This document shows, in pieces, positions 1-8,437 of a stretch of 64,000 nt of DNA. Made by a program: the position numbers and the translations under genes. The notes beneath the pieces are model-generated. The model was given only the letters and a program-made list of their open reading frames with translations. It was not told where the DNA came from and did not search any database. Each line of letters opens with the position of its first letter. The stretch's first letter is position 1. The stretch comes from Actinomadura meyerae. GTDB taxonomy: Bacteria; Actinomycetota; Actinomycetes; Streptosporangiales; Streptosporangiaceae. The stretch lies in NCBI RefSeq assembly GCF_900188445.1, contig NZ_FZOR01000009.1:1-64000 (forward strand). The letters run 5' to 3'.

Positions 1-91
1 CGAGCCTCAGGCATGCAGACAGCGTCGCACCACCCAAGGTGATCACGTACAGGAATCGCTCAATCGCTTACCGAGATCTAGGCATGTAGTA
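1..91. other. Window edge, no gene seen
   Basis: Short non-coding stretch downstream of the enoyl-CoA hydratase gene. It is visibly less GC-rich than the rest of the window. I see no tRNA fold, convincing hairpin terminator or start of another gene. Confidence 0.5.
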
Positions 92-895
92 CTAGTCCTT
101 GAAGTCCGGCGGGCGGTGCTCCCTGCGGGCCTTGATCGCCTCTTCGAAGTTATGGGTGGTGAGGCGGACGTAGAGCTGGGCGAGCCCCTCCTGGCCCATG
201 TGCGCGTCCAGGCTCGCGGCGTCCAGGCTCGACCACAGCATCCGCTTCGTCAGCTCCACGCCGGGCCGGCTGAACGCGGCGATCCGCTCGGCCAGGTCGT
301 AGCAGGAGTCGAGGAGCTTGTCGCCGGGGACGGCGCGCGAGAGCAGTCCGATGCGCTCGGCCTCGGCGGCGCCGACGTCGCGTCCGGTCAGCATCAGCTC
401 GAAGGCGCGGGACGAGCCGATCGCCCGCGGCAGCAGGTAGCTGAGGCCGAGCTCGCTCGCGGTGAGGCCGTTGTTGATCCCGGCGGCGCGGAACAGCGCG
501 GTGTCGGAGCCGATCCGGATGTCGGCGGCCAGCGCCAGGCAGAGCCCGCCGCCGATCGCCGGGCCGTTGACCGCCGCGATCACCGGCTGGTGGACGCGGC
601 GCATCGCCCGGACCACGTCGTCCAGCAGCTCCATGGAGCGCAGCGCGATGGTCGGCAGCGTCAGCCCGTCGATGCCGGGGATGTCGCCGGGGTTCTCCAG
701 GTCGGCGCCCGAGCAGAAGCCGCGCCCGGCGCCGGTGATGACGACGGCGCGGACGCCGTTGTCGCGGCTCACCTCTTCGAGGGCCTCCCGGAACGGGACC
801 ATCACGTCGAAGGCCATGGCGTTCATGCGCTCGGGCCGGTTGAGGGTGATGAGGGCGACGTGCGGGCGCGGCTCGTCGATCAGCACGAAGGGCAA
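92..895 (-). CDS. Enoyl-CoA hydratase/isomerase family protein
   Basis: Crotonase-fold protein of 267 aa, probably hydrating or isomerising enoyl-CoA thioesters in cytoplasmic fatty or branched acid degradation. Seen: the opening beta strand VALITLNRPERMNAM, the oxyanion-hole segment GRGFCSGADL, and the second family block NGPAIGGGLCLALAADIRI. Length is typical of the superfamily. The start is TTG at 895, chosen because GGGGAGG lies 5 nt upstream; an in-frame GTG 9 nt further in has no such site. An inverted repeat (914-933) sits just upstream, so the gene probably has its own regulated promoter although it follows the aldolase on the same strand. Substrate cannot be read from sequence. Confidence 0.9.
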   Translation of the reverse strand: MPFVLIDEPRPHVALITLNRPERMNAMAFDVMVPFREALEEVSRDNGVRAVVITGAGRGFCSGADLENPGDIPGIDGLTLPTIALRSMELLDDVVRAMRRVHQPVIAAVNGPAIGGGLCLALAADIRIGSDTALFRAAGINNGLTASELGLSYLLPRAIGSSRAFELMLTGRDVGAAEAERIGLLSRAVPGDKLLDSCYDLAERIAAFSRPGVELTKRMLWSSLDAASLDAHMGQEGLAQLYVRLTTHNFEEAIKARREHRPPDFKD

Positions 896-913
896 AAGGG
901 CCTCCCCGGAGAC

Positions 914-933
914 AACCTAGCAAGCGTTAGGTT
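914..933. promoter_or_regulatory. Inverted repeat, candidate operator of the enoyl-CoA hydratase gene
   Basis: AACCTAGCAAGCGTTAGGTT: perfect 6-bp arms AACCTA/TAGGTT around an 8-nt core. It lies 19 nt upstream of the TTG start at 895 and overlaps the stop codon of the aldolase gene (927-929). Size and position suit a TetR-type repressor of acyl-CoA metabolism, but no TetR gene is adjacent. The assignment is inference. Confidence 0.45.
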
Positions 934-1574
934 ACACGCGGGAACTCCGGCGGGGTCAGGCCGCGCTCGACCACCTTCGCCAGCTCCTCCTCGGTCAGGA
1001 CGCGCGGCTCCCCGATCGCCTTGGCCCGCACGTACACGCCGCACAGCCACTCCAGGAGGCGCGCGTTCTCGAACGCCTCGTCCAGGTCGCCGCCGATCGC
1101 GACACCGCCGTGGTTGGCCAGCAGCGCCGCGCGCTTGCCTCCCGCCATGGCCTTCCGGACGTTCTCCGCCAGCTCGGGCGTCCCGTAGGTGGCGTACTCG
1201 GCGACCTTCACCACGCCGCCCAGCAGGAGGGTGTTGTAGTGGATCGGCGGCAGCTCGGGCATGGTCGTCGCGACCACGGCGCCGTAGGTCGAGTGGGTGT
1301 GCACGATCGCCGCGGCGGGCGTCGCCTCGTAGAGCGCGAGGTGCATCGGCGTCTCCGACGACGGCGCACGGTCCCCCTCGACGAGCTGCGCGGACATGGT
1401 CACCACCGGGCAGTCGGCGGGCTCCATCCGGTCGAGCATCATGCCGCCGGGCGTGACCGCGACGAGGTCGCCCGAGCGGACGCTGATGTTGCCCGACGCG
1501 CCGGTCACGAGGCCGGTCCCGGCCAGCCGCCGGCCGATGGCGCACAGCTCGTGCCGTTCATCGTTCAACAACAT
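927..1574 (-). CDS. Class II aldolase/adducin family protein
   Basis: Zinc-dependent class II aldolase of 215 aa, related to L-fuculose-phosphate and L-ribulose-phosphate enzymes, which cleave or epimerise phosphorylated sugars in the cytoplasm. Visible residues: GASGNISVR phosphate-binding loop, the candidate catalytic Glu74 (SSETPMH), zinc ligands His92 and His94 (VHTHSTYG) and His155 (LANHGGVA). The open frame runs far upstream, but homology begins at MLLNDERHELC, so ATG at 1574 is used. It is divergent from a PfkB sugar kinase with 70 bp between starts. Kinase plus aldolase suggests a small sugar-phosphate catabolic module, since the kinase could supply the aldolase substrate. The actual sugar is unknown. 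Confidence 0.88.
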   Translation of the reverse strand: MLLNDERHELCAIGRRLAGTGLVTGASGNISVRSGDLVAVTPGGMMLDRMEPADCPVVTMSAQLVEGDRAPSSETPMHLALYEATPAAAIVHTHSTYGAVVATTMPELPPIHYNTLLLGGVVKVAEYATYGTPELAENVRKAMAGGKRAALLANHGGVAIGGDLDEAFENARLLEWLCGVYVRAKAIGEPRVLTEEELAKVVERGLTPPEFPRVT

Positions 1575-1644
1575 GCGAATACCTCTCACGTTCTCCGGCG
1601 GCATTGCGTACGCTACGGCCCTGACGATCTTTAAGGGGCCCGTC

Positions 1645-2562
1645 ATGACCGTTGTCACACTCGGCGCGCACATTCTGGACGTGCTGGCCCGCCCCGTCGA
1701 GGGCATCCCGGACGGGCAGGACACCGTCGTCGTGGAGCAGATCCGCGCCACCGCCGCGGGCGCCGCCGCCGGGACCGCCGTGGCCCTCGCCCGGCTCGGC
1801 AACGACGTCATCTCGGTCGGCGCCATCGGCGACGACGACCTCGGCGACCTGCTCGTGACGATCATGACACGGAACGGGGTGGACGCGACCGGGCTCGTGC
1901 GGCGGACGGCCGACCAGACGAGCGCGTCGATCCTGCCGATCCGGCCGGACGGGGGGCGGCCGAGCTTCCACGTCCCCGGCGCCAACCTCACCCTCACCGC
2001 CGGCGCGGTCGGGCCCGGCCTGCTCGGCGCGGCGGGCTTCGTGCACCTCGGCGGGCCCGACGTCACGTTCGGGCTCAACGACCCGGCCTTCTTCGAGATG
2101 CTCGGCGCCGCCCGCGGCAACGGCACCGTCGTCACCATGGACCCGCTGTCCAACCTGCCCGACCTGCTGGCGGGCGCCGCCGCCTTCCTCCCGTACGTCG
2201 ACCACTTCCTGCCGAACGAGGAGCAGGCCGCCGCGATGACCGGGGAGCAGGACCCGGAGAAGGCCGCCGCCGCGCTGCTCGGCCAGGGCCCGAGCACGGT
2301 GGTCGTCACGCTCGGCGCGGACGGCAGCCTCGTCGCGACCGCCGGCGGCGTCCACCGGCTGCCCGCCCTGCCGGTCGGGGTCGTCGACACGACCGGCTGC
2401 GGCGACGCCTACTGCGCCGGGTTCATCACCGGCCTCGCTCACGGGAAGGACGTGCTGGAGGCGGCGCGCTGGGGCACCGCCGCGGCGGCGACCGTCGCCC
2501 AGGGGCTCGGCTCCGACGCGTGCCTCACCGGCCTGGACGCGGTCCTCGCCCTGCTGGACTGA
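1645..2562 (+). CDS. PfkB/ribokinase-family carbohydrate kinase
   Basis: ATP-dependent sugar kinase of 305 aa. The C-terminal PfkB signature DTTGCGDAYCAGF (about residues 248-260) carries the catalytic base Asp254; the usual GAGD anion hole reads GCGD here. The N-terminal region GGxN-like segment is replaced by ATAAGAAAGTAVALARLG, which is common in ribokinase-like kinases. Start is ATG 1645 with AAGGGG upstream; an in-frame extension upstream lies antisense to the aldolase and is not used. It faces away from the class II aldolase across a 70-bp region, so the two genes are likely co-regulated for one sugar. Substrate unknown. Confidence 0.88.
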   Translation: MTVVTLGAHILDVLARPVEGIPDGQDTVVVEQIRATAAGAAAGTAVALARLGNDVISVGAIGDDDLGDLLVTIMTRNGVDATGLVRRTADQTSASILPIRPDGGRPSFHVPGANLTLTAGAVGPGLLGAAGFVHLGGPDVTFGLNDPAFFEMLGAARGNGTVVTMDPLSNLPDLLAGAAAFLPYVDHFLPNEEQAAAMTGEQDPEKAAAALLGQGPSTVVVTLGADGSLVATAGGVHRLPALPVGVVDTTGCGDAYCAGFITGLAHGKDVLEAARWGTAAAATVAQGLGSDACLTGLDAVLALLD

Positions 2563-2605
2563 GCCGCCCTACTGGTCTGACCAGCCCGCTCCCGGGTCCT
2601 CCGGC

Positions 2606-3259
2606 TCAGATCTGCTGCCGCACCGGCCGCCTGACCGGCGCGCCGCACAGCACGGCGTCGGCGGCGATCGCGAGCTGCTCCAGCCGGGCCACCTCGGTGT
2701 GGTGGAACGGCGGCGCGCCCGTCCGGGCGGTGACCAGCGCGACCGCCCCCAGGGCGAGTGGCGTGAGCGCGTACTGGGTGCCGTCCGGCGCGGTGAACGC
2801 GCGCGGCCGCAGCGGCTCCAGGTCCGGCAGGGCGGCGCCCGGCAGCCCGCCGGCGCTGGCGTGCACGAGCAGCATCGCGCCCTCCCCCGCGGGCTCGGCG
2901 AGCCCCGCCCAGTCGGAGCTGAGCAGGGCCGGGACGGCGTCGGCGAGGATCTCCATGCCGCGCTCGGGAACCGCCCCGAGCTGCCCGATCACCTCCGCGT
3001 CGGGGAAGGCGCCCTGCGGCTCCAGCGTCGGCCAGATCCCGACGACGTCCACCCCGGCGACCGAGCCGAACCCCTCCATCAGCCGCTCGATGCCCGCGCC
3101 CGCGGGCCAGGCGACGGTGAAGTCGTCCAGCGCCCGGCCGGCGCCGCGCTCCAGCACCGCCATCTGCACGACGTCGGCGCCCGCGGCGCCGAGGATGCGG
3201 GCCACCTGGCCGAGCGCCCCCGGGCGGTCCGGCAGCCGGACGCGAATCCGCAGCAACAT
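2606..3259 (-). CDS. ACT-domain protein, amino-acid-binding regulator type
   Basis: Cytoplasmic 217-aa protein. The N-terminal ~70 residues (LLRIRVRLPDRPGALGQVARILGAAGADV) are a clear ACT domain, the small-molecule-binding fold of amino-acid enzymes and regulators. The C-terminal part ends in TEVARLEQLAIAADAVL, which resembles the closing helix of GAF-like sensor domains. No catalytic domain is attached, so a sensor or regulator role is inferred. ATG 3259 is chosen because GGAGG lies 5 nt upstream; a GTG two codons earlier is also possible. It converges with the PfkB gene and is divergent from the GrpE-Hsp70 operon across about 200 bp. Confidence 0.75.
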   Translation of the reverse strand: MLLRIRVRLPDRPGALGQVARILGAAGADVVQMAVLERGAGRALDDFTVAWPAGAGIERLMEGFGSVAGVDVVGIWPTLEPQGAFPDAEVIGQLGAVPERGMEILADAVPALLSSDWAGLAEPAGEGAMLLVHASAGGLPGAALPDLEPLRPRAFTAPDGTQYALTPLALGAVALVTARTGAPPFHHTEVARLEQLAIAADAVLCGAPVRRPVRQQI

Positions 3260-3417
3260 CGCCACCTCCAGTCTCCGTACGGGCCCTCAGTCTCGGCGAC
3301 CGCCGTTTCCCCGGCGTTACCCCCGCGTGTCGGGCAGAGAAAGACAAGCGGCAAGCGTCGGTGCTGGAATGACGGGCCCGCGTCAAACTAGAGTCCAGAC
3401 AAGGTCATCGTCAGACC

Positions 3418-3447
3418 TGTCATACGCACGCCGTCCAGCATTAAGGT
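3418..3447 (+). promoter_or_regulatory. Probable leaderless promoter of the GrpE-Hsp70-GTPase operon
   Basis: A TAAGGT -10 box (3442-3447) lies 8 nt before the GTG at 3456, so transcription would begin at or next to the start codon. A weak -35 (TGTCAT, 3418-3423) is spaced 18 nt. There is no Shine-Dalgarno sequence before the GTG, consistent with leaderless translation. Confidence 0.5.
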
Positions 3448-3455
3448 AACTGCAC

Positions 3456-4166
3456 GTGTCGAGGGACGGGGAACCCCCAGTCAACGACGGCTCCGGGGCC
3501 GGGCCGCGGGCCGCCGGCGGGGACGGGGACGAGGACGCGGCGTTCCGCGAGGACGTCCGGGACGCGCTGGCCGGGCTCGCCGCGCGGCTCGACCGCGAGC
3601 ACGAGCGGGCCGCGCACCGCGAGGCGGTGATCGACCGGCTGCACGAGGAGAACCAGCGGCTGCGGCGCGGGGAGCTGCAGCACCTGCTGGAGCCCGTCCG
3701 CACCGCGCTGTACCGGGTGCACGACCAGGCGCGCCGCGAGTCGGGCCGGCTCGCCGCGCCCGGCGCGGCCGGGCCCCCCGACCCCGGCCAGACCGCGCTG
3801 CTGCTCGCCGCGCTCGCCGACGACGTCGCGGACGCGCTGGCGCGGCTCGGCGTCGAGCGGTTCACGGTCGAGCCCGGCGCCCCCTACGACGCCTCCCGGC
3901 ACCGCCCGGTCGCGGTCACGCCCGTCGCCGACCCGCTGCGCGACGGCACCGTCACCGACGTCCGGTCCGACGGCTTCGAGCAGGGCGGCAAGGTGCTGCG
4001 CAAGGCGGAGGTCAGCGTCGGCAAGCTCGACCGGGGCGCCGGCGGCGCGGAGCCACCGGAGCCGGGGCCCTCGGCGCCGGAGGCCGCGGGCGGGGCCGTC
4101 CCGGCGGGCCGCGACGGGGCGGGGCGCGGCGAGACGATGAACTCAGGACTCGGGACCGACAGGTGA
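3456..4166 (+). CDS. GrpE-like nucleotide exchange factor
   Basis: 236-aa cytoplasmic protein at the head of the Hsp70/GTPase operon. Residues ~28-75 form a charged helix (REDVRDALAGLAARLDREHERAAHREAVIDRL can be read as heptads) as in the GrpE coiled coil. The C-terminal part VADPLRDGTVTDVRSDGFEQGGKVLRKAEVSVG matches the GrpE beta domain, where chromosomal GrpE has GY..gdRvLRpA.V.V. The last ~45 residues are Pro/Gly/Ala-rich. It ends 7 nt before the Hsp70 start, so it probably serves that particular Hsp70 and not the housekeeping DnaK. Start GTG 3456 follows a close -10 box with no ribosome site. Divergent from housekeeping GrpE but recognisable. Confidence 0.8.
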   Translation: MSRDGEPPVNDGSGAGPRAAGGDGDEDAAFREDVRDALAGLAARLDREHERAAHREAVIDRLHEENQRLRRGELQHLLEPVRTALYRVHDQARRESGRLAAPGAAGPPDPGQTALLLAALADDVADALARLGVERFTVEPGAPYDASRHRPVAVTPVADPLRDGTVTDVRSDGFEQGGKVLRKAEVSVGKLDRGAGGAEPPEPGPSAPEAAGGAVPAGRDGAGRGETMNSGLGTDR

Positions 4167-4173
4167 GAGGGAC

Positions 4174-5757
4174 ATGGCTGTCTACGGGATCGACCTCGGA
4201 ACCACGTACTCCTGCATTGCCTCCATCGACGACGTCGGTCGGCCCTCGGTCCTGCGGAACCTGGAGGGCACCGACACCACGCCGTCCGTCGTCTTCTTCG
4301 AGAGCGGCGAGAACGTCGTCGTCGGCGCCACCGCGAAGGACACCGCGGTCCTGGAGCCCGACAACGTCGTCAGCCTGATCAAGCGGGACATGGGCCGCGA
4401 CGTGACGCGGCCCGTCCACGGGATCGACTTCACGCCGGAGGAGATCTCGGCGTTCATCCTGCTGAAGCTCGCGACGGACGCGCGCACCACCACCGGCGAG
4501 GACGCCCGCGACGTCGTCATCACCGTGCCCGCCTACTTCGGCGCGGCCGAGCGCGACGCCACCCGCAAGGCGGGGCGCATCGCCGGGCTGAACGTCATCG
4601 ACATCGTGTCCGAGCCGATCGCCGCCGCGATCACCTACGGCGTGCTGAACCCCGAGCAGGACCGCACGATCCTGGTCTACGACCTCGGCGGCGGGACGTT
4701 CGACACCACCGTCATCACGCTGCGCGACGGCCACATCGAGGTGGTCTGCACCGACGGCGACCACGAGCTCGGCGGCGCCGACTGGGACGCGCGGCTGGTG
4801 GAGCACCTCGCCGAGCGGTTCCGCGAAGAGCACCCCGGCGCGGGCGACCCGCTCGACGACAGGCAGACCGAGCAGCAGCTGCGCCGCGACGCCGAGGACG
4901 CCAAGAAGGCCCTCACCACCCGCACGTCCCACACGGTGCGGGTGATGCACGACGGGCGGGTCGCGGCGGTCGAGGTCACCCGGGAGAAGCTGGAGGAGCT
5001 GACCAAGGACCTCCTCGACCGCACCGTGGAGATCACCGGCCGGACGCTGTCGACGGCCGCCGAGAAGGGCGTGCACGAGTACGACGACCTCGTCCTCGTC
5101 GGCGGGTCCACGAAGATGCCGGTGGTCGCGGCGCGGCTGCAGACCGAGCTCGGCCTGCCCCCCCGCCTGCAGGACCCCGACCTCGCCGTCGCCAAGGGCG
5201 CCGCCCTGTACGCGTTCGAGGAGACCTACCGGCGGCTCGTGCGGGAGGGCGCCGCCGACCGCGCCGAGGAGATGGCGAACCGGGCGGGCCTGTCCGCCGA
5301 GCAGCAGAAGCAGATCACCGGGCGGCAGATCAAGACGGTCGCCTCGCACGCGTTCGGCATCGTCGTGGTCGACCGGGAGACCGGCGCCGAGACCGTCGCG
5401 CACCTCGTGCACGCCAACGACGCGCTGCCCGCCGCGAAGACCGAGGACTTCTTCACCGTCTACGACGACCAGGCGTCCGCCGACATCCGGGTGATGGAGC
5501 AGGCCGGCGTCGTCGAGTCCGCCGACCTTATCGACAACACCGAGATCGCGACCGGGGAGATCCGCGTCCCGCCGGGCAAGAAGGCGGGCTGGCCGATCGG
5601 CGTCACGTTCGCGCTCGACTCCTCCGGGCTGCTGAACGTCACGGCCGTGGAGAAGGAGACCGGCGAGCGGCTGGAGCTGAAGGTGGACGTCGGCGGCATG
5701 TCGGAGGAGGAGGTCGAGCGGTCCCGCAAGGCCCTCTCCCGGGTCCAGGTGAGCTGA
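4174..5757 (+). CDS. Hsp70-family chaperone, short form
   Basis: DnaK-like ATPase of 527 aa. Nucleotide-binding domain 1-~360: phosphate-1 loop GIDLGTTYS (5-13), Lys70, VPAYF (118-122), phosphate-2 VYDLGGGTFD (168-177), adenosine motif VGGSTKMP (309-316). A charged ~35-residue segment follows, then a beta-type substrate domain (~385-515). The protein stops there, so the alpha-helical lid and C-terminal tail of normal DnaK (about 610-640 aa) are absent. The conserved hydrophobic-acidic linker is replaced by IKTVASHAFGIVVVD. ATG 4174 has GAGAGG just upstream, within the end of the GrpE gene. Its partner GrpE is encoded immediately upstream; no DnaJ is present. In this operon it probably acts as a switch or assembly chaperone for the GTPase/GAP1 proteins (inference). 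Confidence 0.92.
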   Translation: MAVYGIDLGTTYSCIASIDDVGRPSVLRNLEGTDTTPSVVFFESGENVVVGATAKDTAVLEPDNVVSLIKRDMGRDVTRPVHGIDFTPEEISAFILLKLATDARTTTGEDARDVVITVPAYFGAAERDATRKAGRIAGLNVIDIVSEPIAAAITYGVLNPEQDRTILVYDLGGGTFDTTVITLRDGHIEVVCTDGDHELGGADWDARLVEHLAERFREEHPGAGDPLDDRQTEQQLRRDAEDAKKALTTRTSHTVRVMHDGRVAAVEVTREKLEELTKDLLDRTVEITGRTLSTAAEKGVHEYDDLVLVGGSTKMPVVAARLQTELGLPPRLQDPDLAVAKGAALYAFEETYRRLVREGAADRAEEMANRAGLSAEQQKQITGRQIKTVASHAFGIVVVDRETGAETVAHLVHANDALPAAKTEDFFTVYDDQASADIRVMEQAGVVESADLIDNTEIATGEIRVPPGKKAGWPIGVTFALDSSGLLNVTAVEKETGERLELKVDVGGMSEEEVERSRKALSRVQVS

Positions 5758-5773
5758 GCGGCCGGCCGGCCGC
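5758..5773. repeat. 16-bp perfect palindrome between Hsp70 and the next gene
   Basis: GCGGCCGGCCGGCCGC directly follows the Hsp70 stop codon and ends 1 nt before the CGGAGG ribosome site (5775-5780) of the next gene. In RNA it can form a hairpin beside that site, so it could tune expression of the downstream genes or mRNA stability. Confidence 0.5.
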
Positions 5774-5785
5774 CCGGAGGCCCCC

Positions 5786-8437
5786 GTGACGTTCGACGAC
5801 GACTACCGGCGGGACGTGCTGGAGCCCGCGCGGGCGGCGGGCGACCAGCCGCCCGAGGACCTGCGCGTCCGGTACGCGCTGGACGGCCCGCTCACGGCGG
5901 AGACCGTCCCGGCGCGGGTCAAGCGGGTAAGGCAGTGCTGGCGGCGGGCCCGCGGCCAGCTGAAGTACCGCAAGCTGATCGACCGGCTGGAGGCCGAGCA
6001 CCGCGAGCTGGCGCCGCTGTTCGCCGCCGCCGAGCGCGGCGACCTGCGGCCGCTGGAGCACCGGTTGCGCGGCGGCGCCGAGCGCACCGAGCGGCGCCGC
6101 GGCGAGGCCCGCGCCCGCCTCGCCGACGCCGCCGGGGCGCTGCGGATGGCGGCGCCCGCCGAGCTGGAGGGCATCGCCCGCACCGCGGGCGTCCCCCGCG
6201 CGGAGCTGGCCCGGCTGGCCGCCGCCGACGGCATCGAGATCCGCGAGCCCGACCCGCTGCCGTCCGCCGCGCCCTACCCCGCGTACCGGAAGGTGCGCGA
6301 GTCGCTGGACGTGCTCGGCAAGCGGCACCTCGCCGACTTCCTGTTCGGCGCGCGGCTGACCGGCCCGATCCGGGTGCTGGACGGCTTCGCCGCCCCGGAC
6401 GGCGCCCTGCGCCCTGACCGCGACGCCGTCGCCGCGGCCGGCGCCGACTGGGCGCGCCGCAGCCGCGACACCAGCACCACCCACGCCGACACCGTCCTCG
6501 CCGCGCTGCGCTCGGACGCCGACCCGCACGCCCTGCTGCTGTTCGACGTGGCCGACCGGCTGCGCGAGCGGCTGCGCCAGCGGGCCTCGGAGCGGGCCCT
6601 GCTCCGGTACGCGGTGGAGGACCTCGGCATCGACGGGGGCGACGCCCGCCGGCTGGTGTTCGCGCTCGTCCGGGAGAGCGGCCCGGCCGCCGGCGGCGGT
6701 CCCGCGGGCCGGCTGCGCGCCCTGCTCGACGCGGGCGACGTGCACGCCGCCGCCGAGTTCGCCGACGCCGCCGGGATCCCCCGGCCCGGCCCCGGCGGGG
6801 AGCCGGCGGAGGAGGAGGCGCTCGCCGCCGAGGCCCGGCACCGGCTCGACACCGCCCTGCGCCTGCGCGAGACGGCCGCCGCCGAACCCGACCCCGACCG
6901 CGCCTTCCGGCTCCTCGCGGACGCGCTGCGTCTCGTCCGCGACCTGCCCGGCGCCGAGAGCCACCAGCGGCGCCTGCCGCCGCGCCCCGTCCCCGCCCTG
7001 CACACCGACGCCGACGCGGCGGGCGGCGCGGTGCGGCTGTCGTGGGAGGCGTCGCCCTCCACGGCGGGCGAGATCGCCTACCGCGTGGTGCGGCGGGCCG
7101 GGCGGGCGCCGCGGGACGTGCGGGACGGCGACCCCGTCGACGGGGCGCTCGACGAGCGCCCGCCGGTGAACGTGCCGCTCTACTACGCGGTGTTCGCCGT
7201 GCGGGGCGAGGGCGTCGCGGCGCCCGCCGCGGCGGGGCCCGTCGTGGTGCGGCCGGAGCCCGCCGAGGTCGCGCTGACCGGCGGGGACGGGCAGGTCACC
7301 GGGCGGTGGCGGTGCCCGGCGGAGGCGGCGCGGGTCGTCGTCCTGCGGGACGGGCGGGCCGTGCCGACGGGCCGGGACGGGTTCCGGGAGCGGGTCCCCA
7401 ACGGGCGGACCCTCCACTACCTGGTGTGCGCCGTCTACCTGGACGCGGCCGGGCGCGAGGTCATGACCGAGGGCGTGCGCGCGTCGGTGACGCCGACCGC
7501 GCCGCCCGAGCCGGTGTACGAGCTGAGCGCGGAGGCCGACGACGCCGACCCGGGGCTGGTGCGGGTCCGGTTCGCGCCGCCGCGGAACGGGGCGGTGGAG
7601 CTGGTGCTGTCGGAGGGGCCGCCGCCGTGGCCGCGCAGCGCGGTCGTGCCGCTGGAGGAGGTGCGGCGGGAGACGCGGCGGCTGGCGTGCGCCCCGGCGC
7701 CGGGCGGGCTGGACGTGCGGCCCGGCGCGGGCGGGTGGCTGCTCGCGGTGACGGTCGCGGAGGGCACCGCCGCGATCGGCGCCTACCACCGGCACGTGAA
7801 CCTGCCGCCGCCGCGCCGGCTGGTCGCCGAGCGGCGCGGCGCGTACGTGCACGTCGGGTTCGACTGGCCGGCGGACGTCACCGAGGTCGACCTCGGCTAC
7901 TCGGTCGGCGGCGACGAGCGGCCCGAGGGCCTGCCGCAGCCCGGGGGCGACGCCCCGCGCCCCGCGGTCCGCCGCGCGGAGACCGTGACGCGCGCCGCGT
8001 ACGACACGCAGGGCGGCATCCGGATCCCCGCCCCCGAGGACGCGGCCGTCGCGCTGACGGTCGCCGCGGCCGGGACCGTCGGCGGCGCGCGCGTGACCGG
8101 GCCGCCGGTGAGCGCCGCGCTCGCGGCCCGCGCGGTCGTCCGCTACGACGTGCGGCGGTCGGGGCCGCCGTGGCGGCGGACGCTGACGATCCGCCTCACC
8201 GCGGCCCGCCCGCTGCGGGTGGCGAGGCTGTCGCTGGTGCTGTGCGCCGGGCGGGTCATGCCGCACCGCCCCGGCGACGGCGACACGCTCGGCTCGTGGG
8301 AGCAGGTGCCGGTGCCGGGCGAGCTGTCGCTGGCGGCGCCGGCGGCGTCCGGCCCGTACTGGCTGCGCTGCTTCGCCGACGACGACGGCGTCGAGCTGAG
8401 CGACCCGCCCGTCCGCCGGCTGCGGGTCGCCGGATGA
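5786..8437 (+). CDS. Large uncharacterised protein of the Hsp70/GTPase operon, helical N-terminus plus beta-sandwich repeats
   Basis: 883 aa, family not recognised. Residues 1-~400 are Arg/Ala/Glu-rich and helical, with two coiled-coil-like stretches (about 45-120 and 330-400). From ~405 there are repeated beta-rich units of 80-110 residues with fibronectin-III/Ig-like features (AVRLSWEASPSTAGEIAYRVVR; LVRVRFAPPRNGAVELVLS; AYVHVGFDWPADVTEVDLGY). There is no signal peptide or membrane segment, so it is probably cytoplasmic. GTG 5786 has CGGAGG 5 nt upstream. Its stop overlaps the next start as ATGA, tying it to the GTPase genes. A binding or scaffold role in the system is inference; it could also be the target-recognition subunit. 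Confidence 0.7.
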   Translation: MTFDDDYRRDVLEPARAAGDQPPEDLRVRYALDGPLTAETVPARVKRVRQCWRRARGQLKYRKLIDRLEAEHRELAPLFAAAERGDLRPLEHRLRGGAERTERRRGEARARLADAAGALRMAAPAELEGIARTAGVPRAELARLAAADGIEIREPDPLPSAAPYPAYRKVRESLDVLGKRHLADFLFGARLTGPIRVLDGFAAPDGALRPDRDAVAAAGADWARRSRDTSTTHADTVLAALRSDADPHALLLFDVADRLRERLRQRASERALLRYAVEDLGIDGGDARRLVFALVRESGPAAGGGPAGRLRALLDAGDVHAAAEFADAAGIPRPGPGGEPAEEEALAAEARHRLDTALRLRETAAAEPDPDRAFRLLADALRLVRDLPGAESHQRRLPPRPVPALHTDADAAGGAVRLSWEASPSTAGEIAYRVVRRAGRAPRDVRDGDPVDGALDERPPVNVPLYYAVFAVRGEGVAAPAAAGPVVVRPEPAEVALTGGDGQVTGRWRCPAEAARVVVLRDGRAVPTGRDGFRERVPNGRTLHYLVCAVYLDAAGREVMTEGVRASVTPTAPPEPVYELSAEADDADPGLVRVRFAPPRNGAVELVLSEGPPPWPRSAVVPLEEVRRETRRLACAPAPGGLDVRPGAGGWLLAVTVAEGTAAIGAYHRHVNLPPPRRLVAERRGAYVHVGFDWPADVTEVDLGYSVGGDERPEGLPQPGGDAPRPAVRRAETVTRAAYDTQGGIRIPAPEDAAVALTVAAAGTVGGARVTGPPVSAALAARAVVRYDVRRSGPPWRRTLTIRLTAARPLRVARLSLVLCAGRVMPHRPGDGDTLGSWEQVPVPGELSLAAPAASGPYWLRCFADDDGVELSDPPVRRLRVAG

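Noticed and set aside
1575-2390. N-terminal extension of the aldolase frame
   Set aside because: It lies antisense to the PfkB kinase; aldolase homology starts at ATG 1574.
5639-8266. Long open frame of ~875 codons antisense to the 883-aa gene
   Set aside because: Arg/Pro/Gly-rich low-complexity translation with no family motif. It arises from GC-rich third positions of the true gene.
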